Shown here: one piece after another, positions 18,159 through 26,099 of the stretch | Position numbering within the stretch: position 1 is the first letter of the stretch | Layout: the number at the start of each line of letters is the position of its first letter | Source of the DNA: Panacagrimonas sp963975245 | GTDB lineage: Bacteria; Pseudomonadota; Gammaproteobacteria; Nevskiales; Nevskiaceae | Assembly (NCBI GenBank): GCA_963975245.1 | Contig: CAXBFJ010000002.1 | Coordinates: 186,001 to 250,000, forward strand | DNA length: 64,000 nucleotides | Direction: 5' to 3' | The notes under the pieces: generated by a model | Seen by the model: only the letters and a program-made list of their open reading frames with translations | Databases searched by the model: none | Told to the model about the DNA's origin: nothing | Position numbers and translations under genes: made by a program

Positions 18159-19460
18159 ATGCGGACCACGCCAACCAACCTGCTCGATGATTCGTTCTTC
18201 CATATCGAAAGGCCGAGCGAGCCCTGGAATATTCATCTGGAAGTGGGTCTGGAGGGGCGGGTGAATCCGCAGCGCCTGGCCACGGCCATTGAGGCGGCGG
18301 GGCAGGCGCATCCCATGGCGCGAGCGCGTCTGGCGCCGCATGGGGCAATGAGCACGGCTTATCACTGGGATATTCCGGATCGGTTTGATGCGATGCCGCT
18401 GACCGTCTTGAAGGCCGATGACGAGGAGGCGGTTCAAGCCCATCGTGAGCGGTTGGTGTCTCTGCAGCCGCCGTCAAACCATTCGCCGGCTTTCGCGGTC
18501 AGCCTGATTCAAGGTCCTGTGTCGGACACCCTGTTGATCATGCTCAACCATGTGCTGGCAGATGGCCTGTCAACGTTTCGATTGATCAATTCGATCATGC
18601 GGCACTATGCCGGTGAGCCCGACCCGGTGCCGGATTTTGATCCCCTGTCCAGACGTGACCTCAAATCCATGGTGGGTTCGCGCAGCGTCAAGGAAACGAT
18701 CGAGCGGGCTTCGATTCTGGCCAAGCACTTGCTGCGATCGGCGTCACCGCCGCAAAGAGTCGCGCCAGATTGTGCCAAGCCCGATGAAGGCTACGGATGT
18801 GTCTTGCAGGGATTCACCGCACAGGAGACCCAAGCCTTCATGGCGCGACGCCAGAAGCCGGCGACCGTCAACGACATGCTCATTGCCGGCATGCTGATGA
18901 CGATTCATCGCTGGAATGCGGAGCGCAGCGATGGCAAAGGACGCATTTCCACCTTGATGCCGGTCAATGTGCGACCGCAGGAATGGTGGTTCGAGGTCCT
19001 AGGCAATTACAGCTCTTACGTGAGTGTATCGCTGGAAGCAAAGCAGCTTGCAGACTTTGGAACCGCTGTGAGCGCGGTGAATGCACAGACCGAACAACTC
19101 AAGCATGCCGGTGCGGCGGGCATTCTGGTTGATCTGCTGGATATCCCGAAGTTTCTGCCATCTGTGCTGAAAGGGCGGCTCAAGGACATCACGCCGACGC
19201 TGGGCCGAAATCTGGTCGAAAGCACCTGGGTTTCCAATATCGGGCGCCTCGGAGAGGCGCCTTCAATGGGGGATGCGGGCAAAGTGACCTCGCTCTACTT
19301 CAGTCCCCCCGCGCCTGCGCCCATGGGCATGTCGATGGGAATTGCGTCGATGGAAAGCTGTATGTACCTCAGTTACCGCTACCGCCGGGCCGTACTGGAC
19401 GGCCCGGCAGCGGAGGATTTTGCCAAGCTCTGCAAAACCGTTTTACTCGGAGCGTCTTAG
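18159..19460 (+). CDS. WS/DGAT-like acyltransferase (condensation-domain superfamily)
   Basis: 433 residues. Related to bacterial wax ester synthase/diacylglycerol acyltransferases and the wider condensation/CoA-acyltransferase superfamily. The HHxxxDG active-site motif appears as NHVLADG (130-136): the first His is Asn, but the second, catalytic His131 and Asp135-Gly136 are kept. Other family landmarks are VNDMLIAG (237-244), PVNVRP (268-273) and LGNYSSY (281-287). It probably transfers an acyl group from acyl-CoA to an alcohol or a diacylglycerol-like acceptor, but the acceptor is unknown. It converges on the desaturase gene with 4 bases between stops. Confidence 0.75.
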   Translation: MRTTPTNLLDDSFFHIERPSEPWNIHLEVGLEGRVNPQRLATAIEAAGQAHPMARARLAPHGAMSTAYHWDIPDRFDAMPLTVLKADDEEAVQAHRERLVSLQPPSNHSPAFAVSLIQGPVSDTLLIMLNHVLADGLSTFRLINSIMRHYAGEPDPVPDFDPLSRRDLKSMVGSRSVKETIERASILAKHLLRSASPPQRVAPDCAKPDEGYGCVLQGFTAQETQAFMARRQKPATVNDMLIAGMLMTIHRWNAERSDGKGRISTLMPVNVRPQEWWFEVLGNYSSYVSVSLEAKQLADFGTAVSAVNAQTEQLKHAGAAGILVDLLDIPKFLPSVLKGRLKDITPTLGRNLVESTWVSNIGRLGEAPSMGDAGKVTSLYFSPPAPAPMGMSMGIASMESCMYLSYRYRRAVLDGPAAEDFAKLCKTVLLGAS

Positions 19461-19464
19461 CGTT

Positions 19465-20592
19465 CTATGCCGCCAGCGGCAAAGTCTGCACCGCATCATT
19501 TGTGGCGGCTTGCGGTTTAGCCTTCTTGGCTTTGCGGTTGGGCAGCGAGAGCCGGAAGATTTTGCGCACCACCGTCCCAAACTGCTTGGCGAAGCGGCCG
19601 GAGTTGTACGGTAGGCCGTAACGCTCGCAGATTTCCTTCACTTCCACCGAGATTTCCGCGTAGCGATGCGCCGGCAGGTCGGGGAACAGGTGATGCTCGA
19701 TCTGGAAGCTGAGGTTGCCGTTCATGACGTGGAACAGCTTGCTGCCCTCGATGTTGGCTGAGCCCAGCAACTGCCGGTAGTACCACTGCCCGCGGGATTC
19801 GTTCTTGATGTAGTCCTTGGAGAATTGCTCCACGCCATCGGGGAAGTGGCCGCAGAAAATGATGCCCCAAGTCCACCAGTCGCGCGCACGATTGGCCACA
19901 AAGTTGCCGGCCAGCACGAACGGCGCTGCCGGACCGGCCAGAACCGGGAACAGCACATAGTCCTTGACCAGCTGCTTGCGCAGCTTGGCAGAGGTGTCCT
20001 TGAACCACTGTTTGATTTCGGAGCGTGGCTTTTGGCCCTTCCAGACCTTTTCAATTTCCAGGTCGTGCATGGAGATGCCGTACTCGAAGAATGTCGCCAG
20101 CAGCGCCGCCCAGACCGGGTTGAGCAAGTAATAGGGGTGCCATTTCTGGTCTTCGGACATGCGCAGCACGCCGTAGCCAATGTCGCGATCAACGCCGCCA
20201 ACATTGGTGAAGGTGTGGTGCAGGTAGTTGTGCGAGTGCAGCCACTGTTTGCTGGTGGAGGCGTGGTCCCACTCGAACTTCTTGGAGTTGAAGGCCGGGT
20301 CCTGCATGAAGTCGTACTGCGCATGCATGATGTTGTGGCCGATTTCCATGTTGTCGAGAATCTTGGACACCGTCAGCGCAGCCGTACCGGCCAGCCAGGC
20401 CGGCGGCAGGAAGCCGAAGAACAGCAGGCCGCGGCCAGCCATTTCGATGCGCCGCTGGGCCTTGACCACCTTGCGGATGTAATTCGCGTCGCGTTCGCCG
20501 CGGTCAGCGAGCACTCGCTGGCGGATGGCGTCGAGCTCGGCGCCAAAGGCTTCGAACTGTTCAGGTGTCAGTGAGGGGACGTGATTGGCCAT
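19465..20592 (-). CDS. desB: Membrane fatty-acid desaturase (DesB/DesA3 type)
   Basis: 375 residues. The three histidine boxes of the acyl-CoA delta-9 desaturases are H86NIMH90, HSHNYLHH (119-126) and QIEHH (297-301, within QIEHHLFPDLPAHRY). Hydrophobic segments near 55-80 and 210-250 place it in the inner membrane with a cytosolic diiron site. It resembles mycobacterial DesA3 and Pseudomonas DesB. It lies 47 bases downstream of its presumed reductase, as in the Pseudomonas desCB operon, and has a CGGAG ribosome site. Predicted to convert saturated acyl-CoA to monounsaturated acyl-CoA aerobically. Confidence 0.92.
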   Translation of the reverse strand: MANHVPSLTPEQFEAFGAELDAIRQRVLADRGERDANYIRKVVKAQRRIEMAGRGLLFFGFLPPAWLAGTAALTVSKILDNMEIGHNIMHAQYDFMQDPAFNSKKFEWDHASTSKQWLHSHNYLHHTFTNVGGVDRDIGYGVLRMSEDQKWHPYYLLNPVWAALLATFFEYGISMHDLEIEKVWKGQKPRSEIKQWFKDTSAKLRKQLVKDYVLFPVLAGPAAPFVLAGNFVANRARDWWTWGIIFCGHFPDGVEQFSKDYIKNESRGQWYYRQLLGSANIEGSKLFHVMNGNLSFQIEHHLFPDLPAHRYAEISVEVKEICERYGLPYNSGRFAKQFGTVVRKIFRLSLPNRKAKKAKPQAATNDAVQTLPLAA

Positions 20593-20639
20593 GATTGACT
20601 CCGTGTATCGAATTCAGAAAAGAGGGATGAGAGCGACGC

Positions 20640-21773
20640 TCAGATGTCCAGCGTCACGGTGCCGACCGGCACGCTGATGCAGATCTGGATTTCCTCGTCG
20701 GCCTCACTCGAGACCGCGCCGGTTTGCAGGTTTTTCACCGTGCCCGAGGTCTTGCGACAGGTGCAGGTATGGCAGATGCCCATGCGGCAACCCGCCTCGG
20801 GCTTGAGGCCAGCGGCCTCGGCTTGGTCCAGCAGGGTGCCGCCGTTGTTGTTGGCGACACGCTCGCTGCGGGAAAAGCGCAGCTCGCCGCCTGAAACGCC
20901 TGCGGGTGCCACTACTGCCTGCGCGGTGAAGTGTTCCAGGTGAAGCTGATCGCTGATGCCGTCTTCGGCCCACAGCTTCTGCACCGATTGCATCATTCCC
21001 GGCGGGCCGCAAAGAAAGGTCTGCGCCTGGGCGTAGTCGGGCACGACGGTGGACAACTGTTCACGGCTGAACAGGCCCGTCAGCTTGCCGCCCTGGTCCG
21101 GCTCGGCGTAGCCAAGCAGCACTTCCACGTTGGGGAAGCGCGCCGCGATCTCGGCCAATTCATCGTTGTAAAGCTGGTCCTTGGCGGCGTTGGCGTAGTG
21201 CAGGAAGGTGATGCGACCGCTGTGGGCTTCGTCTGTGAGCGTACGCAGCATGGACATCACCGGTGTTATGCCGCTACCGCCACTGATCAGCAGAATGCGG
21301 TCCGGGCGCTGCTCGGGAAGGGCGAATGCGCCTTCGGCCTGAGACAGCACCACGGTCATCCCGGCGCGCAGATTCTGCTGTACATGGCGCGACACAAAGC
21401 CGTTTGCGTGCGCTTTTGCGGTCAATTCAATAAAGCCGTTAGCGGAATGCACTGAGTTGGCCGGCGAGTAGCAGCGCGTGCGGCGAACGCCGTCGATTTC
21501 CACCGACAGGCGCACATACTGCCCAGCGCGGAAGCCCTGCCAGTTTTCATTTGGACGCAGCGTCAGGGTGACGCTGTCGGCAGTTTGGTGACGTACCGCG
21601 ATGACTTCTGCACGCACCTCCTGCAGGGACCAGCTTGGGTTGATCTGCTCAAGGTAGCGATCCACGCCGTGCGGATATGCCAGCATCGCGCCGACAGGCG
21701 TGCTCAGGGCGCGGCGCAGGCCGGTGTTCAAGAACTGCTTAATCGGGCTGAGAGAGGACATTGGGCTATCCAT
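20640..21773 (-). CDS. desC: Ferredoxin-reductase-type electron donor to the desaturase
   Basis: 377 residues (373 if the ATG at 21761, which has GGA about 10 bases upstream, is used). Order: FAD-binding barrel (RCYSPANSV), NAD-binding domain (LISGGSGITPVMSML, CGPPGMMQS) and a C-terminal plant-type [2Fe-2S] domain with Cys329, 334, 337 and 365. Matches the reductase partner of DesA3/DesB, passing NAD(P)H electrons to the desaturase diiron centre. First gene of the operon; the operator-like palindromes lie immediately upstream. A start at 21773 would put the first operator only 4 bases from the ATG. Confidence 0.9.
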   Translation of the reverse strand: MDSPMSSLSPIKQFLNTGLRRALSTPVGAMLAYPHGVDRYLEQINPSWSLQEVRAEVIAVRHQTADSVTLTLRPNENWQGFRAGQYVRLSVEIDGVRRTRCYSPANSVHSANGFIELTAKAHANGFVSRHVQQNLRAGMTVVLSQAEGAFALPEQRPDRILLISGGSGITPVMSMLRTLTDEAHSGRITFLHYANAAKDQLYNDELAEIAARFPNVEVLLGYAEPDQGGKLTGLFSREQLSTVVPDYAQAQTFLCGPPGMMQSVQKLWAEDGISDQLHLEHFTAQAVVAPAGVSGGELRFSRSERVANNNGGTLLDQAEAAGLKPEAGCRMGICHTCTCRKTSGTVKNLQTGAVSSEADEEIQICISVPVGTVTLDI

Positions 21774-21777
21774 TTAA

Positions 21778-21793
21778 GTAAACAAGTGTTCAC
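21778..21793. promoter_or_regulatory. Operator-like palindrome 1 of the des operon
   Basis: GTAAACAAGTGTTCAC, an imperfect palindrome of the form GTNNAC-N4-GTNNAC. It lies just upstream of the reductase start, at the expected transcription start of the des operon. The spacing and arms resemble the palindromes bound by FabR/DesT-type TetR regulators. Confidence 0.65.
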
Positions 21794-21817
21794 ATCGTGC
21801 CTGCATCGATTTTGTGA

Positions 21818-21833
21818 GTCAACAAATGTTTAC
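21818..21833. promoter_or_regulatory. Operator-like palindrome 2 of the des operon, overlapping a -35 box
   Basis: GTCAACAAATGTTTAC, the same GTNNAC-N4-GTNNAC form as the site 40 bases away (four helical turns, centre to centre). Read on the minus strand it contains TTGACT, followed after 17 bases by CACGAT as a weak -10, so a repressor bound here would cover the des operon -35 box. Confidence 0.65.
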
Positions 21834-21931
21834 TGAAAGCCCGATAAGCGGTATATAAAGTTTCTCAACTGCATGAAGTAAATAGGTTTTTAATAAAGAC
21901 ATCCGTGCGCACCATGGTAAGGTGAGCGCCT

Positions 21932-22570
21932 ATGGCGATCCGAGACCAAAAAAAGCAGCAGACGAGGCAGTCTTTGATGGAGGCTGCTATCAGCCAGGTG
22001 GCGGCTGGTCGTAGCTATGGCAGCCTGTCACTGCGAGAGATCACCCGCGAAGCGGGCGTGGTTCCCGCTTCGTTCTATCGTCATTTCAAGGACATGGACG
22101 AACTCGGCCTGGCGCTGGTGGACGAAACCTGCCAACAGTTGCGAAAGCTCATTCGCGCGGCGAGAACGACGCAGCTGCCCGGCGACAACATGCTTTCGGC
22201 CTCGGTCAGCACCTTCCTGCTCTACGTCAATGCCAACCGAAGCGCTTTTCATTTCCTGACCCGCGAGCGCTATGGCGGTTCAGCGCCGATCCGTGAAGCT
22301 ATCGCCCGCGAAATCCGCGGCTTCGTCGTCGACCTTGCTGCAGACTTCGCCAAATTTCCGCACTACAGCCAGCTGCCGCGCGAAGACCTGGAAATGCTCG
22401 CATCACTGCTGGTCAACACCGTGGTCTCCATCCTTGGCGACCTGCTGGAACTGCCCGCGGATCACCCCGACGCCAAGGGCGCGATTAGCGAGAAGCTCAC
22501 CAAACAGATGCGTGTGATCGTGATGGGCGGACTGGCATGGAAACCGGGGAAGGGCCTGCCCGTCCCTTAG
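21932..22570 (+). CDS. desT: TetR-family regulator, FabR/DesT type
   Basis: 212 residues. N-terminal helix-turn-helix (about 26-62) with SLSLREITREAG and SFYRHFKDMDELG, almost the FabR/DesT sequence, and a ligand-binding domain of matching length. FabR and DesT sense the saturated/unsaturated acyl-CoA balance and repress unsaturated-fatty-acid genes. The ribosome site AAGGTGAG precedes the ATG. Divergent from desC-desB, with two GTNNAC-N4-GTNNAC palindromes in the intergenic region. The next closest relative in this window is the TetR at 45400-46125. Confidence 0.88.
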   Translation: MAIRDQKKQQTRQSLMEAAISQVAAGRSYGSLSLREITREAGVVPASFYRHFKDMDELGLALVDETCQQLRKLIRAARTTQLPGDNMLSASVSTFLLYVNANRSAFHFLTRERYGGSAPIREAIAREIRGFVVDLAADFAKFPHYSQLPREDLEMLASLLVNTVVSILGDLLELPADHPDAKGAISEKLTKQMRVIVMGGLAWKPGKGLPVP

Positions 22571-22594
22571 GCAAATGTTGGCCTAGAATAAAGA

Positions 22595-22640
22595 AGGCCG
22601 CACATTGGCGGCCTCCTGTCGTGGCCAGAATGTTCTGGCC
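22595..22640. repeat. Two adjacent inverted repeats between convergent desT and pntB
   Basis: First hairpin 22595-22614: AGGCCGC, loop ACATTG, GCGGCCT. Second 22623-22640: GGCCAGAA-TG-TTCTGGCC. Neither has a proper T tract in either direction, so they may be weak or Rho-assisted bidirectional terminators for the converging desT and pntB transcripts. Confidence 0.5.
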
Positions 22641-22663
22641 AAGTGATTTGAAATGGCAGGAAG

Positions 22664-24085
22664 CTAGTGACCACCACCATCCAGCGACTTCACCGCCTGC
22701 ACCATGGCGACCATGACTTTCTGCGCATCGCCATAGACCATATTGGTGTTGTCGGCGAAGAACAGTTCGTTCTCGACGCCGGAATAGCCCTTGCCCTGAC
22801 CGCGCTTGACCACGTAGACCTGTTTGGCCTGATCCACGTTGAGGATGGGCATGCCGTAGATCGGTGAGGATTTGTTGGTGCGGGCAGCCGGGTTCACGGT
22901 GTCATTGGCACCGATCACGATCGCGACATCGGCTTCCTTGAACTCATCGTTCACGTCTTCCATGTCATAGATGATGTCGTAGGGCACGCCGGCCTCGGCC
23001 AGCAGCACGTTCATGTGACCGGGCATACGGCCAGCCACCGGGTGAATTGCAAACTTCACTTCCACGTCCGCAGCTTCGAGCAGCTTCACGAATTCGTAGA
23101 GTTTGTGCTGCGCCTGCGCCACAGCCAGGCCGTAGCCGGGGGCGATGATGACTTTCTGCGCGTAACGCATATTGATGCCGGCATCGCCGGCATCCGCAGG
23201 CTTCATGCTGCCCTTGATTTCACTCTCGCCGTCGCCGTCGACGACGCCGAAGTTGGAGAACAGCACATTGGACACGCTGCGGTTCATGGCCTTGGCCATC
23301 AGCAGGGTCAACAAGGTTCCGGCTGAGCCCACCACCATGCCGGCAATCATCAGCGCCGGGTTGTTGAGCACGTAGCCCTCAAAGCCAACGGCCAGTCCGG
23401 TGAAGGCGTTGTACAGCGAGATCACGACCGGCATGTCAGCGCCGCCGATCGGCATGGTCATCATCACGCCGTAGAACAAAGCCAGCGCAAAGAAAGCAGT
23501 GATTTCGAGATGTCCGATGGCGCCGCCGGTGTAGACGATCCAGGCGCCCAGCCCTGCGGTGATCAGCAACAGCGTGCCGTTGATGGCCTGCAGGCCGGGC
23601 AGGCGCAAGGTCTTGTTGATGCGGCCGTCGAGCTTGGCCCAGGCAATCAGCGATCCGGACAGCGAGATGGAGCCGATCAGGCCACCAATGGCGGCTAGGC
23701 TCAGCGAAATCATGCCGTGCGTCTTGTGGCCATAGATTTCAATTGCAGCGATGGCAGCTGCAGCACCGCCGCCCATGCCGTTGTAGAGCGCCACCATCTG
23801 CGGCATCGCAGTCATTTCAACTTTCTTGCCGCTCCACCATGCCCAGCCCAATCCAATGATCAGCGCGCCGACTGCCAGTGCGACGTTGGTGCTCAGATGC
23901 GGCTTTGCGGCTTCATTGACGTCCAGCGCATACAAGCCGCTGGCCACCACGGCGACCACCATGCCCCAACCGGCGACCACGATGCCGGAGCGCGCGGTGA
24001 CCGGGGAGGACATGCGCTTGAGGCCATAGATAAACAGGAAAGCGGCGACGAAGTAGCTCGCGTCGATAATAAGGGCTGCGTTCAT
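22664..24085 (-). CDS. pntB: NAD(P) transhydrogenase subunit beta
   Basis: 473 residues from the ATG at 24085 (GAGA upstream). An in-frame ATG at 24109 falls inside a hairpin repeat and is rejected. The N-terminal two-thirds is a bundle of transmembrane helices forming the proton channel. The C-terminal domain III binds NADP(H), with GYGLAVAQAQ at its nucleotide loop and VIGANDTVNPAA, KRGQGKGYSG downstream. With PntAA and PntAB it couples hydride transfer between NADH and NADP+ to proton movement and supplies NADPH, for example for the fatty-acid chemistry encoded nearby. Confidence 0.96.
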   Translation of the reverse strand: MNAALIIDASYFVAAFLFIYGLKRMSSPVTARSGIVVAGWGMVVAVVASGLYALDVNEAAKPHLSTNVALAVGALIIGLGWAWWSGKKVEMTAMPQMVALYNGMGGGAAAAIAAIEIYGHKTHGMISLSLAAIGGLIGSISLSGSLIAWAKLDGRINKTLRLPGLQAINGTLLLITAGLGAWIVYTGGAIGHLEITAFFALALFYGVMMTMPIGGADMPVVISLYNAFTGLAVGFEGYVLNNPALMIAGMVVGSAGTLLTLLMAKAMNRSVSNVLFSNFGVVDGDGESEIKGSMKPADAGDAGINMRYAQKVIIAPGYGLAVAQAQHKLYEFVKLLEAADVEVKFAIHPVAGRMPGHMNVLLAEAGVPYDIIYDMEDVNDEFKEADVAIVIGANDTVNPAARTNKSSPIYGMPILNVDQAKQVYVVKRGQGKGYSGVENELFFADNTNMVYGDAQKVMVAMVQAVKSLDGGGH

Positions 24086-24103
24086 GAGCTTGATTCTCTC
24101 GTA

Positions 24104-24175
24104 TGTCATTCCCGCTTTGGCGGGAATCCAGAAGATCTGGGTCGGGACTGGATGCCTGCGTGAGCAGGCATGACG
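24104..24175. repeat. REP-like two-hairpin dispersed-repeat element
   Basis: 72 bases between pntAB and pntB made of two perfect 8-bp hairpins: ATTCCCGC-tttg-GCGGGAAT and ATGCCTGC-gtga-GCAGGCAT. The outer ends are inverted (TGTCATTCCCGC and the complement CGTCATGCCTGC). Elements with GTCATTCCCGC ends and internal hairpins are common dispersed repeats in proteobacterial intergenic DNA. I saw no second copy in this window. Confidence 0.8.
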
Positions 24176-24178
24176 AAA

Positions 24179-24496
24179 TTAGTTGTCGGTCTTCTTCTTG
24201 TCAGACGGCTTGAACATTTCAAGCATGCGTTCGGTCACCACATAACCGCCTGCGGCGTTACCCGCACCTAACAGTACGCCGAAAAAGCCGATTGCCTGTT
24301 CGAGCGTGGTGGATGCATTGAGCAGCGCCCACAAGGCGCCGACCACCACAATGCCGTGCACGAAGTTGGAGCCGGACATCAGCGGTGTATGCAGGATGGA
24401 AGGTACACGCCCGATGATTTCGTAGCCGGTAAAGGCGGCGAGCATGAAGATATAGAGCGCGACAAATCCGGTCAGGACAGTGGTTGCGTATTCCAT
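24179..24496 (-). CDS. pntAB: NAD(P) transhydrogenase subunit alpha, membrane part
   Basis: 105 residues with about three hydrophobic helices and the family segment IIGRVPSILHTPLMSGSNFVHGI. This is the split C-terminal half of the alpha subunit (called PntAB in three-gene operons; E. coli has it fused). It is integral to the inner membrane and forms the proton path with PntB. It lies 73 bases after pntAA; a repeat element separates it from pntB. Confidence 0.95.
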   Translation of the reverse strand: MEYATTVLTGFVALYIFMLAAFTGYEIIGRVPSILHTPLMSGSNFVHGIVVVGALWALLNASTTLEQAIGFFGVLLGAGNAAGGYVVTERMLEMFKPSDKKKTDN

Positions 24497-24569
24497 GGTG
24501 TTCTTTATTCCTTCAACAGAATGGGATGGCGGATATCAGTGGGGCAGAGCGCACACATCAAAGAAGTGA

Positions 24570-25697
24570 TTACTTGCCTTCCACCGCCTTCAGTGCCATC
24601 TCGTTTTTGATTTCACCTGCATGCGTGAGACAGGCTTTGGCCAGTACCTCGTCTTCCCAGTCAATATTGATTTCGCCTTCCTTGAGGAACAGCTCGATCA
24701 GGTTGAACTGGTTCTTGGAGTACAGCTCACTGGCGTGTTCGCCCAGCAGTGAAGGCACATTGAGCGGCGCTGCAATGGTGACCTGACCAATCTGGATGGT
24801 TTCACCTGGCTTGGTGTATTCGCAATTGCCGCCGCCTTCGGCTGCAAGATCCACGATCACGGCGCCGGCCTTCATGCCATCGACCTGGTGCTTGGAAATC
24901 AGCTTCGGTGATGGGCGGCCCGGAATCGCGGCGGTGGTGATGATCATGTCCGCACTTTGAATGTGCTTGGTCACCACTTCAGCAATCTTGTCTTTTTCTT
25001 CCTGCGTGAGTTCGCGTGCATAGCCGCCTTCTCCGCGTGCATCCACGCCGGTGTTCACAAACTTGGCGCCCAGTGATTCGGCTTGCTCGCGCGTCTCGGG
25101 ACGCACGTCATAGCCTTCGGTGATGGCGCCCAGTCGGCGTGCCGTGGCCAGCGCCTGCAATCCGGCAACCCCGAGACCCATGACCAGGCATTTGGCCGGA
25201 CGAATGGATCCGACTGCGGTGGTCATCATGGGCAGGATGCGGTTGAGGCTGGTGGCACCCAGCAAGGCCGCGTAGTAACCCGCCAAGGCTGCCTGCGAAG
25301 ACAGTGCGTCCATGGCCTGTGCGCGTGTGATGCGCGGTACGAGTTCCATGGCAAAACAGGTGATTTTCTTGTCGCGCAGCTTGGCAGTGAGCGACGTTTC
25401 CTTGTGTGCATGAATGAAGGACAACAGGATCGCGCCTTCCTTCATGGCATCAACGACCTCAGCCGATGGCGGCTGAACACACAGCACGATGTCCGCGTCG
25501 GACACCAACCCCTGGGGATTGGCAGCGCAACGGACGTCGGTGAAAGCATCGTCAGCAAGTTTTACGGCAAGACCCGCTCCGGACTGCAGATGTAGTTCGG
25601 CGCCAAGCTTGGCCAGCTTGGCCGCGACCGCGGGGACCAAAGCAACCCGTTTCTCACGTTCGGCGGTTTCCTTGAGCACGGCAATTTTGACCGGCAT
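24570..25697 (-). CDS. pntAA: NAD(P) transhydrogenase subunit alpha, NAD-binding part
   Basis: 375 residues. Soluble domain I of transhydrogenase, related to alanine dehydrogenase. Seen: N-terminal KIAVLKETAEREKRVALVP, the QAMDALSSQAALAGYYA helix, the nucleotide-binding GLGVAGLQALATA, and ITTAAIPGRPSPKLI. The ribosome site AAGGGA precedes the ATG. First gene of pntAA-pntAB-pntB. Its upstream region (25698-26099) includes a perfect palindrome. Confidence 0.96.
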   Translation of the reverse strand: MPVKIAVLKETAEREKRVALVPAVAAKLAKLGAELHLQSGAGLAVKLADDAFTDVRCAANPQGLVSDADIVLCVQPPSAEVVDAMKEGAILLSFIHAHKETSLTAKLRDKKITCFAMELVPRITRAQAMDALSSQAALAGYYAALLGATSLNRILPMMTTAVGSIRPAKCLVMGLGVAGLQALATARRLGAITEGYDVRPETREQAESLGAKFVNTGVDARGEGGYARELTQEEKDKIAEVVTKHIQSADMIITTAAIPGRPSPKLISKHQVDGMKAGAVIVDLAAEGGGNCEYTKPGETIQIGQVTIAAPLNVPSLLGEHASELYSKNQFNLIELFLKEGEINIDWEDEVLAKACLTHAGEIKNEMALKAVEGK

Positions 25698-25886
25698 GCA
25701 GTATTTCCCTTCTAGATTTGGATTGAATCAGGCAAGCATGGCTGGGTGGGTGAACGCCTCCAGATCGCCATCTGCTTGTCTCGCTGATTGCAGCGGGCGC
25801 AAGTTTAGCGGATTAGCCGTCCGGGCTGGCCTGAACGCACGACTAAAAGCGGGGTTTTTGAAGTCATAAGCAGCTTCCGGAGATTA

Positions 25887-25904
25887 TTAGAGTAATTACT
25901 CTAA
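25887..25904. promoter_or_regulatory. 18-bp perfect palindrome, probable operator
   Basis: TTAGAGTAATTACTCTAA is perfectly self-complementary with no spacer. It lies 190 bases upstream of pntAA in an AT-rich patch within otherwise GC-rich DNA. The form suits a dimeric regulator; which one is not known. Confidence 0.55.
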
Positions 25905-26061
25905 AAAGATAGTGCCTGAGGATTGCGCGTGGCAGTTTGGCGCTTCAGGAAAGAGCCGGGCAGGCCAGATGCTGAACCCATCCGCTGTCACCAATTATGT
26001 TCCGCCTCCAAAAAAGGCTTCGACGCGCCTGGTGGGGTGGCACCGGATTACGTGAACCGAA

Positions 26062-26087
26062 AAAAAGCCCGCTTTCGCGGGCTTTTT
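26062..26087 (-). terminator. Bidirectional Rho-independent terminator after mscL
   Basis: AAAAAGCCCGC-tttc-GCGGGCTTTTT: an 11-bp stem counting the A/T flank. The minus-strand copy starts 13 bases after the mscL stop and ends in a run of T. It works equally well on paper for plus-strand transcription. Confidence 0.9.
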
Positions 26088-26099
26088 CAATTCAACAGC

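Larger units (their letters stand above)
25698..26099. other. 402-base intergenic region upstream of pntAA
   Basis: No convincing protein gene. It holds the presumed pnt promoter region, an 18-bp perfect palindrome (25887-25904) and, at the far end, a bidirectional terminator (26062-26087). The stretch between palindrome and terminator on the plus strand (about 25905-26087) is compact and ends in a strong hairpin with a T tract, so a small RNA is possible but unproven. Confidence 0.5.

Noticed and set aside
16853..18190. 445-codon plus-strand open frame over the GST and MoxR genes
   Set aside because: It is antisense to two well-supported genes and has no recognisable domain.
24086..24109. 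Upstream pntB start at 24109
   Set aside because: The ATG falls in a hairpin repeat element; the family N-terminus begins at MNAALIIDAS (24085).
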